A stretch of DNA of 64,000 nucleotides. Origin: Endobugula sp047636495. Its GTDB lineage: Bacteria > Pseudomonadota > Gammaproteobacteria > Pseudomonadales > Cellvibrionaceae. Under the pieces are notes generated by a model. That model did not search any database and had not been told where the DNA came from. It saw only the letters and a list, made by a program, of their open reading frames with translations. This document shows positions 52,795-61,446 of the stretch, one piece after another; position 1 is the stretch's first letter; each line of letters starts with the position of its first letter. Made by a program: the position numbers and the translations under genes. The stretch lies in contig JBLILH010000018.1 of the NCBI GenBank assembly GCA_047636495.1, positions 1 through 64,000 on the forward strand, written 5' to 3'.

Positions 52795-53199
52795 TTAGTG
52801 TGAGGGCGGCTTTTGGCGAAGCTGTTTAGTGGAGCCGCGCTTGACCTTTTGGTCCACCCGCTTTCGTTGAGATGATTTGCTGGGCCGCGAAGCGCGGCGT
52901 TGTTTAGGGATGTGAATGGCTTTTTCAATCAAGTCCCGTAAGCGCCCAATGGCATCCTGTTTGTTTTTGTCTTGGCTTCTAAAACGTTGCGCTTTAATCG
53001 TGATGACGCCATCTTTGCTAATACGATAATCTTGGTGGTTAACCAAGCGCGCCTTATGAACTTCTTCCAAAGAAGATGCTCCAATATCGAACTGTAGATG
53101 AATCGCCGTCGATGTTTTATTCACGTGTTGGCCGCCAGCACCTTGTGCGCGAATAGCCGTCAACGTCATGTCGGTTTCTTGGATGGTAATACGCGGCAT
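52795..53199 (-). CDS. arfB: ArfB/YaeJ ribosome-rescue hydrolase
   Basis: ArfB enters stalled ribosomes lacking a codon in the A site and hydrolyses peptidyl-tRNA. The 134-residue protein has the catalytic GGQ in RAQGAGGQHVNKTSTAIHL (about residues 23-25) and a basic, disordered C-terminal tail from about residue 98 (KQRRASRPSKSSQRKR) that inserts in the mRNA channel. The short length and the tail separate it from the release factors PrfA and PrfB. Confidence 0.95.
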   Translation of the reverse strand: MPRITIQETDMTLTAIRAQGAGGQHVNKTSTAIHLQFDIGASSLEEVHKARLVNHQDYRISKDGVITIKAQRFRSQDKNKQDAIGRLRDLIEKAIHIPKQRRASRPSKSSQRKRVDQKVKRGSTKQLRQKPPSH

Positions 53200-53342
53200 A
53201 GTTTTCTGGCTTCTAAATAGGTTTCTGGCTTTTAGATAAGTGTCATGGTGTTATTTTATAGTAATTAAAGGTGTATAGACATCAGCGATGCCCCATATCA
53301 ATAAACGCCAGTAGAATTGAAAAGATAAAGAAGGTAAACAAT

Positions 53343-54203
53343 GTGGTAAAACGTAACGCTCAGTGTATATTATGGATTAATCAGTTTTTATTAATAGTAT
53401 GGATTATATCGAGTAGTCAGTCCGCATTAAGTGCACCCAAAAAATTATTGTTGAAAGAATGGCAAGCGCATAATGCGTCCAGTATCACTCAGGTCGACCA
53501 CAGCTTGTGGCAGCAAGCGTTAGAGCGTTATGTTGTCGAAAAGAACAAACAAACCTATGTTAATTATACTGCTTTGCAAGAAAAAATTCGACTCAAGGAC
53601 GACGCCTTAGTTGAGGACTACATCCATTATTTGATGTCACTCAATCCATTGAAATTAACGCGAAAAGAACAGAAGGCTTACTGGCTTAATTTATATAATG
53701 CCGCCACGGTCCAGCTCATAGTGAAGCATTACCCTGTGACCTCCATTACCAAAGTGGGTGGGGGTTTGTTTCGTTTTGGTCCATGGGGTGACGATATGTT
53801 AACCGTGAACGGTAAGTCGCTATCGTTAAACGATATTGAACACGGTATTTTACGCCCTATTTATGATGACCCACGTATTCATTATGCGGTCAACTGTGCT
53901 AGTTTTTCGTGCCCTAATTTATCAACGGTAGCATTCACCGCAAACAACACCGAATTTCTGCTTGAACAGGCCGCACGTAATTATATTAATCACCCTCGCG
54001 CAGTAATGATCGCGCAGCAGCAAGTTGTTTTGTCGACAATATACGATTGGTATCAAGAAGACTTTGGCGGAACGACGGAAGGAGTGATTGCCCACATCCG
54101 GCGATATGCAGGCGACGACTTAACCATGAAATTAAACGGTCTTCGCACGCCTGTTTTCAACTACGTTTATGATTGGACCTTAAATGACTGGCCTAGCCAA
54201 TAA
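53343..54203 (+). CDS. Secreted DUF547 protein
   Basis: The 286-residue product has a signal peptide (about residues 1-31, ending SALSA) and a DUF547 domain: YWLNLYNAATVQLIVKHYP, INDIEHGILRP-like SLNDIEHGILRPIYDDPRIHYAVNCASFSCPNL, and IYDWYQEDFGG. Conserved Asn, Cys and Tyr residues suggest an enzyme, but no activity is established for bacterial members. GTG 53343 was chosen for its AAGAAGG eight bases upstream; the frame is open to 53271. It is divergent from arfB. Confidence 0.88.
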   Translation: MVKRNAQCILWINQFLLIVWIISSSQSALSAPKKLLLKEWQAHNASSITQVDHSLWQQALERYVVEKNKQTYVNYTALQEKIRLKDDALVEDYIHYLMSLNPLKLTRKEQKAYWLNLYNAATVQLIVKHYPVTSITKVGGGLFRFGPWGDDMLTVNGKSLSLNDIEHGILRPIYDDPRIHYAVNCASFSCPNLSTVAFTANNTEFLLEQAARNYINHPRAVMIAQQQVVLSTIYDWYQEDFGGTTEGVIAHIRRYAGDDLTMKLNGLRTPVFNYVYDWTLNDWPSQ

Positions 54204-54311
54204 CGAATAGCTTATTGATCGACATGCTAGGCATTAGCGCCTGCTGCAGACCAGCACCGCTCGACTAAGTACTGATAGCGATAGTACTATTAGTACGCAA
54301 TATAATGATGG

Positions 54312-55988
54312 CTATATTTTAAATTGATGGATTAGACTGCTTAATTCAGTTGCTTTACTGGCTAGGTCAGAGGATGTTTTGTGGCTATCGGATGTTGCTT
54401 CAGTTGTCACATCCGACTCGGTTAATATACGGGTTAAGTTTTCGTTAATACTTTCGCCTACCTGGCTTTGCTCTCTAGCTGCATTAGCAATTTGCGCATT
54501 CATACTGTTTATGGCGCTGACAGAAAGTGCAATGTCATCTAATGATGATCCCGCACTAGACGAATGCTCGACGGTTTCTTCGCCGACGGTTTTGCTAGAG
54601 ATCATCACATTCACCGCCTCTTCTGACCCTTTTTGTAAGCGTTCGATCATTTCTTGGATCTCTTTCGTACTGTCTTGGGTGCGGCTTGCCAGCGTCCGCA
54701 CTTCGTCTGCCACTACGGCGAACCCGCGCCCTTGTTCGCCCGCTCGCGCCGCTTCAATAGCGGCATTAAGGGCCAATAGATTGGTTTGCTCGGCAATACC
54801 TCTAATCACATCTAGAACGGTGACAATTTCACCTACATCACCTTTTAGGTCATTGATGACAGTCGACGCTCTTTCAATCTCATTCACTAATGATTTGACC
54901 GAATGGATACTGTTGGCGACTACATCTTTAGCGCTATTACAACTAGTATTCGCCGCATCAGCTGAACGTGCGGCTTCCGATGCATTGTTCGACACCTCTT
55001 GGGCAGAAGCCGACATTTCGTTCATGGCTGTTGCCACCATGTCTGTCTGCATGCGTTGATTATTAACCGATTGGGTTATCTTGTTAGAGAGGTTTTGGCT
55101 ATTGGTGGCCGAGTCATTAACAGATTCAGCTGTCTCCGCTGTTTTCTTGACTAGGCTATGGACTTTGTCTACAAATAAATTAAACGCTCTGGCGAGCGCA
55201 CCGAGTTCATCATTGGTGCTTGCGTCAAGGCGTTGTGTCAGGTCCCCATTTTCGCTAGCAATATCGTTTAATCGGTGCGTTATCCGCTTTAAAGGCCTAA
55301 CAATAGTGTTGATCAATGCTAGGCTTAATACAATCAAGATCGTAGCAATAATGCCCGAGATAAGGATGGTGGAAACAATAGCCGAATTGATTTTCTTTGA
55401 TTGCTCGACTCTCAATTCGGCAATAACATCGTCGATATCATCAATATAAAAACTGGTGCCGATCATCCATTTCACCTCGGGTATCCAGATGGCATAACCT
55501 AGCTTCATAAATTGGCCCTCTTGATTAAGCTTTGGCCTATTATATAGCACGTAGTCGCCACCGCGCTTTGCGGCGGCAATAAGTTCTCGAATGAAGGCAA
55601 CCCCATTCTTGGATTTGAGCGACAAGAGATTCTGTCCAATCAAACTTGCCGTCGCATGTGCCGTTACCACACCATCCCCAGAGTAGGCAAAAAAGTAACC
55701 GTCTTCGCCAAAGCGCAAATTGTTAATACGTTTCGCTAGTGATTCTTGACGTATAGAGTCATCAGTAGTGTCGAGAATATCTTTAATCGCACTGGAGGCC
55801 AGGTCGGTAAATTGTTTCACTTCCTGCTTTTTGATGTCCATCATGCGCTCGCGGGTAGCCACAATGTTCTTTTCTGATAAGTTTTTCACCCCCACTACAT
55901 TGAGCAACGTGAGGGAAAATGAGCTTGCTAGAACAGTAAAGATTGAAAGAATTAATATTTTAGCTTTAATTGTCATGTTGAATACCAT
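54312..55988 (-). CDS. Methyl-accepting chemotaxis protein with Cache sensor
   Basis: A transmembrane chemoreceptor of 558 residues: N-terminal helix (residues 8-30), a periplasmic single Cache domain (about residues 45-195, with FGEDGYFFAYSGDGVVTAHA and WMIGTSFYIDD), a second helix (residues 205-230), a HAMP domain (RPLKRITHRLNDIASENGDLTQRL), and the signalling domain whose tip is IRGIAEQTNLLALNAAIEAARAGEQGRGFAVVADEVRTLA. The ligand is unknown; Cache domains often bind small organic acids or amino acids. An internal start at 55976 (MTIKAKIL) is equally possible. No che genes are nearby. Confidence 0.94.
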   Translation of the reverse strand: MVFNMTIKAKILILSIFTVLASSFSLTLLNVVGVKNLSEKNIVATRERMMDIKKQEVKQFTDLASSAIKDILDTTDDSIRQESLAKRINNLRFGEDGYFFAYSGDGVVTAHATASLIGQNLLSLKSKNGVAFIRELIAAAKRGGDYVLYNRPKLNQEGQFMKLGYAIWIPEVKWMIGTSFYIDDIDDVIAELRVEQSKKINSAIVSTILISGIIATILIVLSLALINTIVRPLKRITHRLNDIASENGDLTQRLDASTNDELGALARAFNLFVDKVHSLVKKTAETAESVNDSATNSQNLSNKITQSVNNQRMQTDMVATAMNEMSASAQEVSNNASEAARSADAANTSCNSAKDVVANSIHSVKSLVNEIERASTVINDLKGDVGEIVTVLDVIRGIAEQTNLLALNAAIEAARAGEQGRGFAVVADEVRTLASRTQDSTKEIQEMIERLQKGSEEAVNVMISSKTVGEETVEHSSSAGSSLDDIALSVSAINSMNAQIANAAREQSQVGESINENLTRILTESDVTTEATSDSHKTSSDLASKATELSSLIHQFKI

Positions 55989-56362
55989 AAATAATATCGA
56001 TGTAATTAATTCTAGTACAGATCGTAATAAATATATGCCTTATTGTCATCAATTTACCGCAATAGTGCAGACGATACCCTTCACTCCAGTCATCTAAAGG
56101 TTAGCCTGCTTTTCGGTGTTGTTGTTCACTTGTTTCTCGGGTTAACCGCGTATGCTGCTCTGCACTTATGACCTTTCCCCTTGCCATATCTAGCAGACGT
56201 GCAAAAAGCTCCGCGTAATAGTGCTACTGGAGATGTTTACAGGGCTCGTTCACTGGTAAATTCTTCGCCTTTCGTGTTTAATATGCCCCGTGTATTTTTA
56301 TCAGCGCTCCTTGTATGAATGCATGTTTTATTATTTATCCACTAACTGACGAGAGCTAATAG
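55989..56362. other. Divergent gap between chemoreceptor and fklB
   Basis: About 375 bp without a supportable gene. The frame 55768-56097 is a shadow of the chemoreceptor. No terminator or operator was recognised. Confidence 0.4.
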
Positions 56363-56992
56363 ATGACCGAAGTAAAATCAGAGATCCACCCTAGCACCCT
56401 AGAAGAACAAGCCTCATACGGCATCGGCCTACAAATGGGCGACCAGCTAAACAGTATGTTCGAAGGCGCGTCACTAGAGTGTGCATTGGAAGGTTTGCGT
56501 CATGCGTTTAATGGCGACATGCCCACCGTATCCAGTGAAGATGTGAATGCCGCGTTTACTGTTATTCAAGAGCGTATGAAAGAACAGCAAGCCGTAAAAG
56601 CCAAAGCGGCGGCTGGCGAAGGTGAAGCTTTTTTAGCGGAGAATGCCGATCGTGACGATATTCATGTAACCGATACTGGCTTACAGTACGAAATTATCAC
56701 CCAAGGTGACGGCGACTTACCCACCGCGACGTCAACGGTACGGACTCATTACCGTGGTACATTAATTAACGGTACTGAATTTGATAGTTCATACAGCCGC
56801 AACGAGCCAACAGAATTCCCCGTGAATGGAGTGATTGCTGGTTGGACAGAGGCACTACAGCTAATGCCTGTTGGCAGTAAGTGGAAGCTATACGTTCCTT
56901 ACTCTCTTGCTTATGGTGAGAACGGTGCAGGGGGTGCGATTGGCCCCTTTCAGGCATTGGTTTTCGAACTAGAGTTGCTCGCCATCGTATAA
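56363..56992 (+). CDS. fklB: FklB-type FKBP peptidyl-prolyl isomerase
   Basis: The 209-residue protein has the FKBP-N dimerisation helices (LEEQASYGIGLQMGDQL, residues 13-29) followed by an FKBP domain (about residues 105-209) with GLQYEIITQGDG, YRGTLINGTEFDSSYSRNEP, FPVNGVIAGWTEALQLMPVGSKWKLYVP and YGENGAGGAIGPF. It matches E. coli FklB closely in order and length. No signal peptide, so it is probably cytoplasmic. It may assist folding, but no specific substrate can be inferred. Confidence 0.94.
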   Translation: MTEVKSEIHPSTLEEQASYGIGLQMGDQLNSMFEGASLECALEGLRHAFNGDMPTVSSEDVNAAFTVIQERMKEQQAVKAKAAAGEGEAFLAENADRDDIHVTDTGLQYEIITQGDGDLPTATSTVRTHYRGTLINGTEFDSSYSRNEPTEFPVNGVIAGWTEALQLMPVGSKWKLYVPYSLAYGENGAGGAIGPFQALVFELELLAIV

Positions 56993-57051
56993 GCGTAAAC
57001 GCGTTCAGGTAAGCGAGTCGAGCGGTAAGGCGTGCAGTAAGACTAGCGGAT

Positions 57052-57185
57052 ACGTCATGCCGGGTACCCATCGAGTTGAAGACAGGCTTGACCCGGCATC
57101 TACTGTCTTCTTCCTGACTCTTTGCTCTCCTAGTAAAAGCCTTAATAAGGCTCCTTTGTGAACGGTATTCCCATTCCCGCATGAC
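57052..57185. repeat. GTCATGCCGG-type intergenic repeat
   Basis: The segment begins CGTCATGCCGGGTACCC and includes GGCTTGACCCGGCATCT, an inverted partner of the first part; it ends ATTCCCGCATGAC, another imperfect inverted end. Such repeats are common between bacterial genes. It abuts the yaeQ start, where a 13-bp sequence (ACGGTATTCCCAT) is duplicated at 57162 and 57199. Confidence 0.5.
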
Positions 57186-57213
57186 TTATGGCACCACTGA
57201 CGGTATTCCCATT

Positions 57214-57768
57214 ATGGCAATAAAACCCACGATCTATAAATTTACTATTATGGTGTCTGACTTTAATCGTGATTACTACGAAGCGTTAGCTTTAACGGTT
57301 GCGCAGCACCCATCGGAAACCACAGAACGAATGATGGTGCGAGTATTGGCGTTTTGTTTGCAATCACAAGAGGGCATAAGTTTCACCAAAGGCTTATCGG
57401 CACCCGACGAACCTGACTTATGGGTGAACACCTTAGATGGCCAGTTAATGTCTTGGATTGATGTGGGTGAGCCCGCAGTAGACCGTATTAAAAAAGCTAC
57501 GCGTCGCGCTCAGAACACATCGGTTTATAGTTTTAATAGTAAATCAGATAGCTGGTGGTTAAAGCACCAAAATGATTTAGCCACGTTAAACGTTTCGGTT
57601 TATCAATTTCAGTGGGAGCAGGTTCAGCCGCTAGCGCTATTGGTCGAACGAACGTTATCAGCATCCTTAACGATTAGTGATCATGTTATTCAGTTTTCTA
57701 CCGAAAAAGCGGATTGCGAATTGACGTTGAAGGTATTGCAGAAAAGTGCAGCTGAGAGCGCTAAATAA
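57214..57768 (+). CDS. yaeQ: YaeQ family protein
   Basis: The 184-residue protein has a PD-(D/E)XK-like fold typical of YaeQ. It begins MAIKPTIYKFTIMVSDFNRDYY and contains VAQHPSETTERMMVRVLAFCLQ, GLSAPDEPDLWVNTLDGQLMSWIDVGEP and RIKKATRRAQNTSVYSFNSKSDSWW. E. coli YaeQ has been linked genetically to transcription elongation phenotypes, but its biochemical role is unsettled. The frame is open from 57181, but homology begins at ATG 57214. Confidence 0.93.
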   Translation: MAIKPTIYKFTIMVSDFNRDYYEALALTVAQHPSETTERMMVRVLAFCLQSQEGISFTKGLSAPDEPDLWVNTLDGQLMSWIDVGEPAVDRIKKATRRAQNTSVYSFNSKSDSWWLKHQNDLATLNVSVYQFQWEQVQPLALLVERTLSASLTISDHVIQFSTEKADCELTLKVLQKSAAESAK

Positions 57769-57802
57769 ACCGTTCAACATTGATAAGAATTAGATTCTTA
57801 AT

Positions 57803-57962
57803 GGGTGTAGATTGAGCGCTATGTAGGCTTAACTTTATGTAGGCTTAACTTTATGTATGTTTAGTCCTATGTAGACTGAGCTCTATGTAGACTGAGCGCT
57901 ATGTAGGCTTAACTTTATGTATGTTTAGCCCTATGTAGACTGAGCCCTATGAAGACTGGGAT
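57803..57962. repeat. Ten 16-bp tandem repeats after the EamA gene
   Basis: Ten units of exactly 16 bp run from 57803 to 57962. Three variants alternate: CTATGTAGACTGAGCx, xTATGTAGGCTTAACT and TTATGTATGTTTAGxC. The last unit (57947-57962) covers the final codons and the stop of the minus-strand EamA gene, so the array grew out of or into the coding end. Period and copy number equal those of the array at 59630. Confidence 0.92.
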
Positions 57963-58816
57963 AGTCCAGCAATGAATGACCCAATAACAATAAGAGTACT
58001 CGCGATGATTAACAGGCTCGTGGCTTGACCAAATCCCGCCAAAATTAGTAATATTACAGAAATAAGAGGCGTACTGTAAGCCAGTGTGCCCAGCAATTGA
58101 ATGTTGCCATGCTTAACACCGTAGTCCCATGTAAAAAAGGCTAGGCCTACGGGGCCAAGTCCTAAGCCAAGAATACACAGCCAAGCAACGGTATCGCTAG
58201 GCCAGAGTGTCTCTTCCCATAGGAGATGGCATATGAAGGCTAGCAACGCAGTTACTCCGCAAAACCAGCCTACGGCATCAGTAGGAACCGCTTGAACTAA
58301 CCTGCTAAGCACTGAGTACGATGACCAAATCAGCGCACACATAACAGCCATGAGATAGCCGTTAACATATTTCCAAGTAAAACCATTGCTATTCATCCCA
58401 ATCAATAACCAGCAGCCTACTAAGGCGACTATGGCTCCGACCACATAGCGCAGCTTAAATGATTCTCCTGGTAGGAATGACGATAGCAAGACTATCAATA
58501 GTGGCCAAAGATAGGCGAGCAAGCTCACCTCAATAGCAGGTGCAAGTGTTATGGCTTTGAAGTAAGCGAAGTGGTAACCAAACAAACCTCCTATACCGAG
58601 ACACCAAGCCTGTGGTGATTGCCGAATAAATCGAAGACCAGTATGCCCCTGTATCCACCAGCGAATGCTCATCAACATAAAAGCAACGGCAAAGGTCATC
58701 GCCATCATTTGAAAGGGCGGTACTTGCCCGCCCGTCAACTTAGTGAGCAGCGCTAAAGTACCCCACAATAAAATGGAAATTGAACCAATAAATGTCGCCG
58801 TATTGTTTGTTGACAT
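57947..58816 (-). CDS. EamA/DMT-family exporter
   Basis: This ten-helix inner-membrane transporter (289 aa) is of the drug/metabolite superfamily with two EamA halves: FIGSISILLWGTLALLTKL at the N-terminus and MAVMCALIWSSYSVLSRLV at mid-protein. Sequence features such as GIGGLFGYHFAYFKAITLAPAIEVSLLAYLWPLLIVLLS resemble YddG-type exporters of aromatic amino acids, but the substrate is not certain. The frame is open to TTG 58870; ATG 58816 (MSTNNTATF) is preferred. It lies directly downstream of an AraC-type gene. Confidence 0.88.
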   Translation of the reverse strand: MSTNNTATFIGSISILLWGTLALLTKLTGGQVPPFQMMAMTFAVAFMLMSIRWWIQGHTGLRFIRQSPQAWCLGIGGLFGYHFAYFKAITLAPAIEVSLLAYLWPLLIVLLSSFLPGESFKLRYVVGAIVALVGCWLLIGMNSNGFTWKYVNGYLMAVMCALIWSSYSVLSRLVQAVPTDAVGWFCGVTALLAFICHLLWEETLWPSDTVAWLCILGLGLGPVGLAFFTWDYGVKHGNIQLLGTLAYSTPLISVILLILAGFGQATSLLIIASTLIVIGSFIAGLSQSS

Positions 58817-58894
58817 AAATCTTTTCAAGCATGCATGAATAGGTAGGTCAGTGTACGCTTGAGATTGCAAAGAGACTTTACTTATACGGCGAAA

Positions 58895-59626
58895 CTATTT
58901 CTGTTTTCGGCGAAAGTGACGTGGAGATTGACCAAAGTGCTGACTAAATCGATCACTGAAAGACGATAACGAGAGGTAACCGACTGCGTCCGCAATACAT
59001 TGAACGCTTAGGTCGGAATTTGCTAAGAGGTGCCAAGCCCGTTGCATGCGAACTTCTGTTAAATAGTGGTGGGGTGTCGTGCCTACTTGAGCTTTAAATA
59101 AGGTGTTGAGTTGTCGACTACTTAGGTGGGCGATATTTGCTAGCTCTGCCATGGTCACTGTTTTGTGAAAATGTTCATCTAAAAAGCACTTAGCCGTAGC
59201 AACGCGATGATCTAAATGTACGGGGCTGCCATGGCATTCCTGAATAAGCTGGATAAGTAAGAGGAGCATTTGTCGCTGAGTCTCACCGCCGTGGGTTCTC
59301 TCAAGTAACTGTTGATGTAGAAAGTGAATGTAGAGTCGTAAGCTCGAATCGATATTCACAAACTGTGGGAGTCTTTCTATTCTAGGCGCTAAGGTTTGTG
59401 GGATATTAGCGACTAAAAAATGATTGTCTGTCGATGCCGAATATTCATGGTTTCTACCAGCAGGAATAATAGCCGCTTTTTTGTCATTTACTTCGCCACC
59501 GTTGTCACCAATAGACAGCGATAAAGTCCCCGCTAAAGGGAGGACTAATTGGTGATAATCGTGTGAATGCTTCTTGGCTTCATTACCATAGCGTTTAATA
59601 TCGAGACGAATCGCTGAGTTATTCAT
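58895..59626 (-). CDS. AraC-family regulator with N-terminal cupin
   Basis: The 243-residue regulator has a cupin-like effector domain (residues 10-90, KHSHDYHQLVLPLAGTLSLSIG, VNDKKAAIIPAGRNHEYSA) and a C-terminal double helix-turn-helix (about residues 150-243: TMAELANIAHLSSRQLNTLFKAQVGTTPHHYLTEVRMQRAWHLL, then VQCIADAVGYLSLSSFSDRFSQHFGQSPRHFRR). It precedes the EamA exporter in the same direction and likely controls it. The start codon is four bases from a ten-unit 16-bp tandem array, and no purine-rich ribosome binding site is visible. Confidence 0.93.
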   Translation of the reverse strand: MNNSAIRLDIKRYGNEAKKHSHDYHQLVLPLAGTLSLSIGDNGGEVNDKKAAIIPAGRNHEYSASTDNHFLVANIPQTLAPRIERLPQFVNIDSSLRLYIHFLHQQLLERTHGGETQRQMLLLLIQLIQECHGSPVHLDHRVATAKCFLDEHFHKTVTMAELANIAHLSSRQLNTLFKAQVGTTPHHYLTEVRMQRAWHLLANSDLSVQCIADAVGYLSLSSFSDRFSQHFGQSPRHFRRKQK

Positions 59627-59629
59627 AAC

Positions 59630-59789
59630 AGTGTTGCTTAGAGATAGTGTTGCTTAGAGATAGTGCCGCTTAGAGATAGTGCCGTTTAGAGATAGTGCCG
59701 CTTAGAGATAGTGCCGCTTAAAAATAGTGCCGCTTAAAAATAGTGCTGCTTAAAAATAGTGTTGCTTAAAAATAGTGCCGATTAATAAA
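59630..59789. repeat. Ten 16-bp tandem repeats before the AraC-type gene
   Basis: Units of exactly 16 bp start at 59630, 59646, 59662 and so on. Two subtypes form blocks: AGTGxxGCTTAGAGAT (first five) and AGTGxxGCTTAAAAAT (next four), followed by AGTGCCGATTAATAAA. The array occupies the region where the ribosome binding site and leader of the minus-strand AraC-type gene should be. Read in that direction each unit carries a TAA, so it cannot encode an N-terminal extension. The rest of the gap to the RIO gene (59790-59943) shows nothing recognisable. Confidence 0.95.
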
Positions 59790-59943
59790 GCGTAACGCAG
59801 AAATAGCGTTACTTAAATATGGTGTGCCCAAGGAAAAATAGTGCACTTGAAAAGAGCATCGAAGGCCATCGATTAATGATGGTCTACTAACGTCCCCTGA
59901 AATCCTTTTTGTTCGCTAAAGTGTAGCGTGTAACACCTACCTG

Positions 59944-60801
59944 TCATGGCTCTTCATCTGCCACACGAATACGCTCTAGGCGGGCCTCTTCTTCTGCTAG
60001 CGCGGCTTTGATTTCTTCTAATACCGCATCCACATCCGCATCATCTTCGTCGATAATGCATTCGCCGGTGAGGGGGTATTCTGGGTGAAGTTCACCTTCT
60101 TCGTAGAGATCCCACATTTCTTTTGCGTATCGTGTTGCTAAAAGCCCAGGCGCGTATCGTCCGTAATAATTTTTCATGTTGTCTACATCACGGGTTAGCA
60201 TAGCTTGCGCATTATTATTCGCGGCGGCATCTACGGCTTGAGGTAAATCAATAACCACCGGGCCGTAGTCATCCACTAAGACGTTAAATTCTGATAAATC
60301 CCCATGAACAATGCCCGCGCACAGCATACGCATGACATATTGCATCATCACCGCGTGATCTTCTTCTGCTTGCTCTTCTGTCATGTCCACATCGCCAAGG
60401 CGCGGGGCTACACTCCCTTCGTCGTCGGTCACTAGTTCCATTAGGAGGACCCCATCAAAGCATCCATAAGGCTTGGGAACTCGCACGCCTGCAGTGGCTA
60501 AGCGATATAGCGCATCGACTTCGGCATTTTGCCATGTGTCTTCTTGCTGCTTACGACCAAACTTAGAGCCTTTTTCCATGGCGCGAGCACGACGGCTATT
60601 ACGTACTTTTCGGCCTTCTTGATACTGCGCGGCCTTTTTAAAGCTACGTTTAACGGCATCTTTATATACCTTGGCGCAGCGGATTTCATCGCCGCAGCGT
60701 ACAATAAAGACATCGGCTTCTTTACCGCTCATTAATCGGCTAATCACTTCATCGACTAATCCATCGTCGACTAAAGGTTGTATGCGTTTAGGTGTTTTCA
60801 T
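59944..60801 (-). CDS. RIO1-family atypical protein kinase
   Basis: This 285-residue RIO kinase has the ATP-binding loop SGKEADVFIVRCGDEIRCAKVYK (residues 25-47, with Lys at CAKVYK), the catalytic HGDLSEFNVLV (about residues 167-177) and the metal-binding VIDLPQAVD (DFG equivalent). The C-terminal tail is acidic. RIO proteins are ribosome-maturation ATPases in archaea and eukaryotes; bacterial members occur in many gammaproteobacteria but their target is unknown. It is alone, 137 bp downstream of the SWIM-domain gene on the same strand. Confidence 0.92.
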   Translation of the reverse strand: MKTPKRIQPLVDDGLVDEVISRLMSGKEADVFIVRCGDEIRCAKVYKDAVKRSFKKAAQYQEGRKVRNSRRARAMEKGSKFGRKQQEDTWQNAEVDALYRLATAGVRVPKPYGCFDGVLLMELVTDDEGSVAPRLGDVDMTEEQAEEDHAVMMQYVMRMLCAGIVHGDLSEFNVLVDDYGPVVIDLPQAVDAAANNNAQAMLTRDVDNMKNYYGRYAPGLLATRYAKEMWDLYEEGELHPEYPLTGECIIDEDDADVDAVLEEIKAALAEEEARLERIRVADEEP

Positions 60802-60937
60802 AAAAAGACTGCGTGTTCATTATTTGTGGGGGGAGTTATCGCCAAAATAAAAGGCGAGCTTATGCGCTTCCAATGAGAAAGCGTTCAGTATAGGGGGTCA
60901 TTGTAAGTAAAACTGCAGTGACAGCATACTAAACAAT

Positions 60938-61408
60938 TTAAAAACCACTTTTTAATTTTTTCTCGACCACTTCCTTTTCTTTAGTGATTAGGTAGCCGGT
61001 ATAGGCCATTTTTGTATCTATTGCAGACAACGATGCGTTCAAGTCAAAAAATTGCTCTTCCGTTAGGGTGTGCTTTTTAGATAATGCTTTTTTCATGGAA
61101 TCTTTTTCTTTTTTCTGCTCTTTGGCTAGTATTTTCTTGTGTTTCTCAAGGGCGTCAACGTCTTTGTAAAGGTCATGGATACCCTTTTCTATAGCCAGTG
61201 TATGGACTATTTTGAGTTGGCTACTCTGATCTATGCTGGTCAGCATAGACTCATCACCATTAAGAAGTTGCCACTTATGCTTGCAAAACTTCCCCCACTC
61301 GCCGGCAGGGCAGTCACAAAAAACAGATAAAACGCCATCCTTAGTCATAAAATCAACGGTATAAGAGGCATCACCGCGACTACTTTTTGCTTTGATTGAA
61401 ATATTCAC
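60938..61408 (-). CDS. SWIM zinc-finger protein
   Basis: The 156-residue protein has an N-terminal SWIM motif, CDCPAGEWGKFCKHKW (about residues 31-46, pattern CxC-x8-CxH), preceded by beta strands (YTVDFMTKDGVLSVF). The rest is a Lys/Glu-rich helical region (HKKILAKEQKKEKDSMKKALSKK) that may form a coiled coil. SWIM fingers bind DNA or proteins; no partner nuclease or helicase is seen beside it. Start is GTG 61408 with GGAG five bases upstream. Confidence 0.85.
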   Translation of the reverse strand: MNISIKAKSSRGDASYTVDFMTKDGVLSVFCDCPAGEWGKFCKHKWQLLNGDESMLTSIDQSSQLKIVHTLAIEKGIHDLYKDVDALEKHKKILAKEQKKEKDSMKKALSKKHTLTEEQFFDLNASLSAIDTKMAYTGYLITKEKEVVEKKLKSGF

Positions 61409-61446
61409 TTTCGCTCCATGTTTGCTTAACAGCGTGTCAGCAATGC

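Noticed and set aside
54379..55449. Long plus-strand frames opposite the chemoreceptor
   Set aside because: The minus-strand reading is a complete MCP with all domains; the plus frames are shadows.
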